The notes under the pieces are model-generated. The model saw nothing but the letters and a program-made list of their open reading frames with translations, searched no databases and was not told where the DNA came from. Of a DNA stretch of 35,211 nt, positions 33,095 to 35,211 are shown piece by piece (within the stretch, counting starts at the first letter, position 1; the number at the start of each line of letters is the position of its first letter). The stretch covers positions 1-35,211 of the forward strand of contig JAGDVY010000023.1 in the NCBI GenBank assembly GCA_023255875.1, written 5' to 3'. Source of the stretch: Hydrogenobacter sp. (GTDB lineage Bacteria; Aquificota; Aquificia; Aquificales; Aquificaceae). A program made the translations under genes and the position numbers.

Positions 33095-34124
33095 CCATCT
33101 GTCTTTTTCTGAGCTGTCCACAGGCACCAAACACGCTTATACCTTTGCTAAAGCGAATAAAGGTGGATATACCCATACTCCAAAGTACCTTCTGAAATTC
33201 ATACACATCTGACAAAGATGGTCTCTCATAAGGAAGTTCTGGGTCTGGATTGTAAGGTATTAGGTTCACTTTAAACTTATTTTTATGCCTTCCAATAAGC
33301 TTGCCAAGAGCGATAGCACACTCCTTTGTGTCATTTATACCTTTTATGAGTACATACTCTAACATTATCCTCCTACCTTTTGGGTATGGGTAGTCTTTTA
33401 GTGTTTGAATAAGCTCTGAAAGACTGTTAGTTTTTGATATGGGCATGAGAGCTTCTCTGAGCTTTTCGTAAGGTGCGTTTATGGAGACCGCAAGGTTTAC
33501 ATCCCTCAGGATAGGATCCTGTGACATTCTCTTTATCTGAGCTATAATACCGCTTGTGGATACACTGATCCTTCTCTTTGAAAGGTCTATACCCCAAGGA
33601 CTTACCATGATCTCAATGGCCTTTCTGACATTTTCGTAGTTGGCAAGAGGTTCTCCCATTCCCATGAACACCACATTCCTTATTCTTTGTGGCAGGATCC
33701 TCTTTTGAATTTGCAAAAACTGGTCTATTATCTCTTCCGTTCTGAGGTTTCTCACAAGCCCGTCTATAGCGGTAGCACAAAACTTACACCCTACCGCACA
33801 GCCTATCTGTGAGGAAACGCACAGAGTAAGGTGATCTCTTTCTTTTATGAGCACACTCTCTACAGTGTGTCCATCTTTAGTTTTAAAAAGGTATTTGGTG
33901 GAATCCTCTGCAGGTACTTCTTTTTGCAACTCAAGAGGATGCACCAAGAAATTCTCCTTTAGAAACCTTCTTTCTTCTTTTGATATGTTGGTCATAAGGT
34001 CAAAGTCCGTTTGAAACTTCTTATAGAGCCATCCAGTTATCTGCACCGCTCTGTAGGTGGGCATACCCCACTTGGAGACCAATGCCTTTAGCTCATCAAG
34101 ATTGTAAGATGTAATGTATTCCAT
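33090..34124 (-). CDS. rlmN: Dual-specificity rRNA/tRNA adenine-C2 methyltransferase RlmN
   Basis: A 344-residue radical SAM methyltransferase that methylates A2503 of 23S rRNA and A37 of some tRNAs. The cluster motif is GCAVGCKFCATA (C109, C113, C116). The two catalytic cysteines are C102 (LCVSSQIGC) and the one in the C-terminal SVFGACGQLRKR. VVFMGMGEPLANYENV, RRISVSTSGI, NLAVSINAP and EYVLIKGINDT are family motifs. The start at 34124 (MEYITSYN) is chosen over an upstream non-ATG start; an AT-rich TTATAAG lies a few bases before it. Length is normal. Confidence 0.95.
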   Translation of the reverse strand: MEYITSYNLDELKALVSKWGMPTYRAVQITGWLYKKFQTDFDLMTNISKEERRFLKENFLVHPLELQKEVPAEDSTKYLFKTKDGHTVESVLIKERDHLTLCVSSQIGCAVGCKFCATAIDGLVRNLRTEEIIDQFLQIQKRILPQRIRNVVFMGMGEPLANYENVRKAIEIMVSPWGIDLSKRRISVSTSGIIAQIKRMSQDPILRDVNLAVSINAPYEKLREALMPISKTNSLSELIQTLKDYPYPKGRRIMLEYVLIKGINDTKECAIALGKLIGRHKNKFKVNLIPYNPDPELPYERPSLSDVYEFQKVLWSMGISTFIRFSKGISVFGACGQLRKRQMV

Positions 34125-34145
34125 AGTCTTATAATTTAGCACAAG

Positions 34146-34219
34146 TGAGCCGGGCGGGATTTGAACCCGCGACCCACGGATTAAAAGTCCGTTGCTCTAC
34201 CAGGCTGAGCTACCGGCTC
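34146..34219 (-). tRNA. tRNA-Lys(TTT), CCA not encoded
   Basis: Read on the minus strand: acceptor GAGCCGG/CCGGCTC, T8-A9, D stem GCTC/GAGC, anticodon stem ACGGA/TCCGT with loop CTTTTAA (anticodon TTT), T stem GCGGG/CCCGC with loop TTCAAAT, discriminator A at 34146. The following bases are not CCA. Confidence 0.97.
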
Positions 34220-34232
34220 TGCAGTCCTATAA

Positions 34233-34238
34233 ATTATA
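34233..34238 (-). promoter_or_regulatory. -10 hexamer of tRNA-Lys
   Basis: TATAAT on the minus strand, 13 bases before the tRNA 5' end, between the patatin-like gene's stop and the tRNA. Confidence 0.45.
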
Positions 34239-34240
34239 AA

Positions 34241-34987
34241 CTATAACTGAATTTTTCTCATCACTTCCAAAGCCTTCTTATACCCCAAAATGTATATTTC
34301 ATGAGCCTTCCATATATCTATCACAGAGTAATTTTGCAGGTCTGGTTCTATAAGCACCTGACATAACTCCCTTCTCTTTTCCACATTGGATCTTACCGCA
34401 AGGAGGAAGCTACGAGCTATTATGTGTATCACATTTCTGACCTTTTCCACCGAGTTGGTGGGATTTACATCTACTCCTACTAGAAGACCTTCTTTTTTCA
34501 GAAAAGGTTCCACTGGTAGGTTATTGGTCACTCCACCATCTACAAACACATAATCGTTGTATTTGATGGGTTCAAAAATACCAGGTAGCGCACAGCTACC
34601 CAAAAGTATAGGGTATAGCTCTCCACTGTTGAAGTGAAAGCTTTTGCCACTTTTTATGTCCAGCACTCCAATATAAAGCTCTTTTTTGAGATCCTCTATG
34701 CGTTCCACCTGTAGGTACTTTCTCAAAAACTTTTCCGCTCTACTTAAACTAAAAAAGCCGTATTTTGGCACTTTTGGACGTATAAGCTTTATCCAATCGG
34801 TGTTTTTCACAAGCCTTAGCATCTCCTCAGGTGAATAACCCGCACAGAAAAAAGCACCCACAAGTGCACCAGCACTCACTCCACTTATGGCTTGCACTTC
34901 AAATCCCATCTCCTCCAAAGCCTTAAGTATGCCTATATGGGCTATACCTCTTGCTGCACCACCAGAAAGAACAAGGTTAACCTTCAC
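34241..34987 (-). CDS. Patatin-like phospholipase (RssA type)
   Basis: A ~248-residue serine lipase of the bacterial patatin family. LVLSGGAARGIAHIGILKAL holds the oxyanion GGxxRG loop, ISGVSAGALVGAFF the nucleophile (GxSxG), and YVFVDGGVTNNLPVEP the DGG of the Ser-Asp dyad. DWIKLIRPK and LLGSCALPGIFEPI are typical of the short RssA-like form. It would hydrolyse membrane lipid acyl esters; the substrate is unknown. No ATG is available: I place the start at the GTG at 34987 (first residues VKVNLVLSGG), where family members usually begin. TTG codons at 35008 (with GGAG 8 bases before it) and 35023 are alternatives and would overlap the upstream open frame. Confidence 0.85.
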   Translation of the reverse strand: MKVNLVLSGGAARGIAHIGILKALEEMGFEVQAISGVSAGALVGAFFCAGYSPEEMLRLVKNTDWIKLIRPKVPKYGFFSLSRAEKFLRKYLQVERIEDLKKELYIGVLDIKSGKSFHFNSGELYPILLGSCALPGIFEPIKYNDYVFVDGGVTNNLPVEPFLKKEGLLVGVDVNPTNSVEKVRNVIHIIARSFLLAVRSNVEKRRELCQVLIEPDLQNYSVIDIWKAHEIYILGYKKALEVMRKIQL

Positions 34988-34994
34988 AGAGTGT

Positions 34995-35211
34995 TTAAAA
35001 AATCCCAAAGCCTTGTTCTCCAAGACTTTTGTCGCCCCTCCACTCTGAAAAGGAGCTAACCCTTCTTGCTATCCTCTTCCAGTCCCCTAAGATCAATATT
35101 CTTCTCAAGGGAGAGAAGTCTCTTGAAAAAGACTTCTCAAGAAGAGGAATAGCAACGGCTACCTTGAGAACTTGCCAAGTATTTTTCAGGCATTTTAGCC
35201 TGCCACTTTGG
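34995..35211 (-). other. Open frame running off the window edge, unidentified
   Basis: On the minus strand a frame of 71 sense codons stays open from the window end to a TAA at 34997-34995. It contains PLLEKSFSRDFSPLRRILIL and ends EQGFGIF. I do not recognise it. It could be the C-terminus of a real gene just upstream of the patatin-like gene. However, other frames also give plausible peptides and the DNA is packed with inverted repeats, so it may instead be a structured non-coding or mobile-element end. Nothing else is seen in this stretch. Confidence 0.25.
35066..35155. repeat. Nested inverted repeats at the right edge
   Basis: Outer arms TTGCTAT-CCTCTTC (35066-35079) and GAAGAGGAATAGCAA (35141-35155) pair over 14 bases with one bulge. 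Inside, GAGAAGTC (35113-35120) pairs perfectly with GACTTCTC (35131-35138) around a 10-base loop, and CTTCTC at 35101-35106 can compete for the same GAGAAG. A further hairpin CAGGC...GCCTG lies at 35187-35202. This looks like a folded RNA or element end. Confidence 0.5.

Overview
The window reads as chromosome of a hyperthermophilic, autotrophic, hydrogen/sulfur-oxidising member of the Aquificales, most like Hydrogenobacter. The evidence is a tandem pair of small one-cluster [4Fe-4S] ferredoxins resembling (from memory) Fd1/Fd2 of Hydrogenobacter thermophilus, parts of the reductive TCA cycle (class I fumarase beta subunit, SucC, SucD), futalosine-route menaquinone synthesis (MqnE), an archaeal-type 3-dehydroquinate synthase II, and very tight packing with overlapping genes. 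No phage, insertion sequence, CRISPR array or rRNA operon is visible.

Layout. 1-190 is the broken tail of a SorB-like cytochrome c. 207-2160 is a two-gene unit: a geranylgeranyl-reductase-like flavoprotein followed 4 bases later by a family 1 encapsulin shell protein, with no recognised cargo. 2194-8285 is a minus-strand block: TetR regulator with a palindrome on its own promoter, SbtA/SbtB-like bicarbonate transporter and PII-like partner, a membrane-anchored ClpP-fold serine protease, a Crp-family regulator, an M29 aminopeptidase and an MCE/MlaD protein with a predicted outer-membrane barrel tail. A structured 141-base divergent intergenic region (8286-8426) separates this from peroxiredoxin, mqnE and sppA. 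10969-12874 is an AT-rich type II restriction-modification pair beside tRNA-Val. 12987-21235 is a plus-strand run: 3-dehydroquinate synthase II, murE, a small unknown gene, clpC, galE, a DUF59/V4R/YjbQ trio and a UDP-glucuronate-decarboxylase-like gene. 21210-24868 on the minus strand holds an AEC transporter, a NurA-like nuclease, a GIFT/DUF4350-like protein, a two-helix membrane protein and a histone-deacetylase-like hydrolase. A small secreted protein and rimO follow on the plus strand. 26370-35023 is mostly minus strand: fumarase beta, DedA/VTT protein, metallo-beta-lactamase-fold protein, ferredoxins, sucD, sucC, murD, a UPF0104 membrane protein, rlmN, tRNA-Lys and a patatin-like lipase, with tRNA-Met(CAT) on the plus strand. 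The right edge holds an unidentified open frame with nested inverted repeats.

How the genes fit. Carbon fixation (fumarase, succinyl-CoA synthetase, ferredoxins) and bicarbonate uptake (SbtA/SbtB) fit an autotroph using bicarbonate-dependent carboxylases. Cell-wall synthesis is represented by MurE and MurD, nucleotide-sugar supply by the two SDR enzymes, envelope maintenance by the MCE protein, SppA and DedA.

A window-wide pattern: at least a dozen genes that begin a transcription unit have a TATAAT-like hexamer only 6-11 bases before an ATG, which predicts leaderless or near-leaderless mRNAs, whereas many operon-internal genes have GGAGG-type ribosome sites or stop/start overlaps and sometimes use GTG or TTG. 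In three places the TAA stop of one gene is the core of the next gene's TATAAT. No intergenic stretch exceeds 300 bases. I saw no convincing intrinsic terminators.
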